From positions 1 to 34,142 of the forward strand of contig CAXIUT010000269.1 in NCBI GenBank assembly GCA_964035545.1: a DNA stretch of 34,142 nucleotides, written 5' to 3'. The translations under genes were made by a program, and so were the position numbers. The notes beneath the pieces are model-generated. The model made no database searches. It was not told the DNA's origin and saw nothing but the letters and a program-made list of their open reading frames with translations. Below are positions 31,988 through 34,142 of the stretch, piece after piece (positions within the stretch are counted from its first letter, which is position 1; each line of letters starts with the position of its first letter). This DNA is from Bugula neritina (taxonomy: Eukaryota; Bryozoa; Gymnolaemata; Cheilostomatida; Bugulidae).

Positions 31988-33852
31988 TCAGCTTTATCCA
32001 AAAGTATTTTTCATCTAGAAACTATCATCTTCCAAATTGTAGAAAACCTCACTATTGGTCTTAACCAAAGGAGGAAACATACCTCTTTTAGGACTTTGCT
32101 AGCTAGTCTGATTGACTATCCTCTTAATTCTCTCAGCAGCCTGCTCCATATCTTTTTACTCACAGAAGAACTCTAACTCTCTATCTTGATTGACGTCAAA
32201 GACTGCATTATATCCCTCAACATCGTCTTCCTCAGACTAACTATCACTCGTAGGCTAATGATACTCTTCAATATCAATATGTCTCATACTTTCACTCAAA
32301 TAACCTGAAGCTTTTATATTGTTATTTCTTTGACCAGTCATATTATCATTTCCCATCATAATGTTCGATATTTGATGCTTATCTGACTCCTCTTTGATTT
32401 ATTTCTACTTGCAACCCTCTGGATCCTCCTTCATCTTTTTCAACTTATGCAAAAACACCTCTTAAGTATTTTTATAAGTTTTTCTATTCTATTTAGCTTT
32501 ATCCAAAGTATCCCTCTCAAACAAATGTATCGCCTTAATTTGCCTATCACTCAATAAAGTACCTATAGCTCTCTCCAAGAAACTGATTCTTTTAAACAGA
32601 TAGAGTATATCAAGTTGCCTAAGCATCTCATCTCGACAATCATAGTACAACTTCCCAGTCGGCATATCACAATTCTTTTTGAACAGATGCAATAACATAT
32701 ACAAAAGATGCCACATATAATAGAAAAAGTTATATTTTTTAAGTTGTCTACCCTAATCATCATTATTAGATTAAAGAGATACCCGCCCATCGCCATCTCA
32801 AAAGAATAACTGGTTATATATATTAACCATAAATAGTATAATCGCTATCGTTCCAAACAGACCCCCAATGTATGACAATATCTAATCGATTTTCTGAAAA
32901 GAACGCTCAATTGTTCTAGATATCGGCGATTTGTAAATAAAAAATGTAGTGTATAAGATTTATGAATGCGTGGGGTCGACAGTATACCTATTTTTAATAC
33001 AATTTTTAGTTACAATACCACCTTATTAGATTTTTTATTAGGCAAATGGAATTATACTTTAGTCAGTGATAATTTTGAAATCCTACATCATGATTTGACA
33101 TTCCTACCCATCCGTTCTAGAAACATAGCATAATTACTATCCTCAAGATAATAACTCAAATACTCATTACTATCAGGATTCAACAAAGGATTGATAAAAT
33201 ATATAGTATAGTAAAAAATAACCTCCTGCTTAAATATATCTTCAACCTACTGCTGGAAGCACAAGGTCGATCAGGCTACGACTCATTAGTGCAACTATAT
33301 ATACTCACCTCTATACTCTTAGACGTAACCGATGAATATTTACCATTGATTTAGTAATCTTGGTTCAAAGGTAGACACAACCATGTGTTCACCTTCAGAC
33401 GCTAGTAATCATTGGCGACAACTGGATATTATGCCCAATGCTATCTAGTACATGGCTCGAGTTTTATCGATTTCGTTTTTTAGTAATTCCAATCTCCAGT
33501 ATCTAAGAACACATGATCGGCATAGACATCGAAATATCTAGTTCCATTGGTGAGATCGAAATGCCATAGCTAAACTCCAAACATAAATTTTTTACCAGGT
33601 CTAGTCGACATAGTATAAGCCTGAGGATCATCAAAACTCGTAGATGAGAAAGCAGAATTAATGATAACTTTATCAAATGTATCAATAACTTTGCTATAGA
33701 ACGTCACCAGCAATCCAACAATGATAGTAATGGATAGTATACCACCAAAAATGGTTTCTATACTCAGGCTATTACTTGTATCTAAGCACTTCTGCAGTAT
33801 AGAAAAAATCTAGTTTGAAGATAACCTCCTTGAGATTAGAAAGAAAACCCAT
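31988..33852 (-). CDS. large membrane protein, ~610 aa
   Basis: ATG at 33852, TGA at 31990-31988, introns 33825-33810 (16 nt) and 33099-33083 (17 nt). An N-terminal membrane segment (LSITIIVGLLVTFYSKV) is followed by a roughly 300-residue domain with scattered Cys (LEPCTREHW, YSCTNESEPDRPC) that includes 'YFINPLLNPDSNEYLSYY' and 'FKIITDESIIPF'. A second membrane segment (LSYIGGLFGTIAIILFMVNIY) precedes a long, charged cytosolic tail. This two-TM ectodomain layout is a large 'putative transmembrane protein' family in ciliates, function unknown. Indels of 1 nt appear near 33250, 32800 and 32770; correcting them gives exactly 611 codons. Confidence 0.75.
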
Positions 33853-34050
33853 CTTGCCGTTTTAATTTTGTTATTAATAAGTTGTAATTTAATCAGAATT
33901 AATATCCATTGTTGAAAAGGGATTAAAATAAAATATAAATAAAATATGACCTATAAGACAAAGATAACAACATGATCACAAATGAATTAAATAAAAGATA
34001 TCATATAATCGATCAAATTAATATTTATTTATAAAACACCATAAATATCA

Positions 34051-34142
34051 GGGGTTGGGGTTGGGGTTGGGGTTGGGGTTGGGGTTGGGGTTGGGGTTGG
34101 GGTTGGGGTTGGGGTTGGGGGTGGGGTTGGGGTTGGGTTGGG
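34051..34142 (+). repeat. right telomere, (GGGGTT)n
   Basis: About 15 GGGGTT units to the last base, with GGGGG, GTGGGG and GGGTT variants near the tip. It lies 198 bp beyond the start codon of the last gene. Confidence 0.97.

Noticed and set aside
1-34142. Transposons, CRISPR arrays, rRNA or tRNA genes, integrated virus
   Set aside because: No terminal inverted repeats, transposase motifs, spacer arrays, rRNA cores or foldable tRNA were seen on either strand.

Overview
The window reads as macronuclear DNA of a ciliate, most likely a peritrich. It opens with about 17 CCCCAA repeats and closes with GGGGTT repeats, so both ends look like true telomeres of the Tetrahymena/Paramecium type. It is AT-rich and gene-dense. 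Every well-recognised gene ends in TGA and runs through in-frame TAA and TAG. Those TAA/TAG codons fall where protein families have glutamate: the kinase APE motif of a CDK and of a ULK-like kinase, the CDK hinge 'LVFE', Dpy-30, the Nup98 GLEBS motif and a CDPK. Gln-rich segments use only CAA/CAG. That is the peritrich code (UAA/UAG = Glu), not the Tetrahymena code (Gln). Conventional ORF calls therefore break almost every gene, and the CDS entries here were rebuilt by hand.

Introns are tiny. In recognised genes they are 16-25 nt with a sharp mode at exactly 20 nt, GT...AG, plus one GC...AG.

Layout. Block 1 (1-9677): left telomere; an unknown repeat protein (minus); a small membrane protein (minus); two unknown small proteins (plus); a 2OG-Fe(II) oxygenase (plus); Nup98 (minus); the NEDD8-conjugating E2 UBC12 (plus); a GGGGTT tract. 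Block 2 (9678-25374): a 5'-truncated gene starting directly at the tract; two unknown minus genes; a CDPK (plus); a CDK (minus); an actin/ARP1-like protein (plus); CK2 alpha (minus); Dpy-30 (plus); a ULK/ATG1-like kinase (plus); an AIFM3-like Rieske flavoprotein (minus); a coiled-coil protein (minus); an LRR protein (plus); a C2HC zinc-finger protein (minus); a second tract. Block 3 (25375-29760): an unknown gene open to the tract; a coiled-coil protein (plus); a Pex13-like membrane protein and an unknown gene (both minus); a third tract. Block 4 (29761-34142): an unknown protein (plus); a CCDC81-type HU-domain protein (plus); a long membrane protein (minus); the right telomere.

The genes are mostly housekeeping, signalling and cilium or nuclear-pore functions, with no operon logic. 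Neighbours are often convergent with 49-165 bp between stops. The most unusual features are the three internal telomere tracts, all with the G-rich strand pointing right and at least one abutting a gene that has lost its start; the reassigned code; and the 20-nt introns. Several 1-nt frame breaks in the oxygenase, HU and terminal membrane-protein genes look like consensus indels, but frameshifting cannot be excluded from one sequence.
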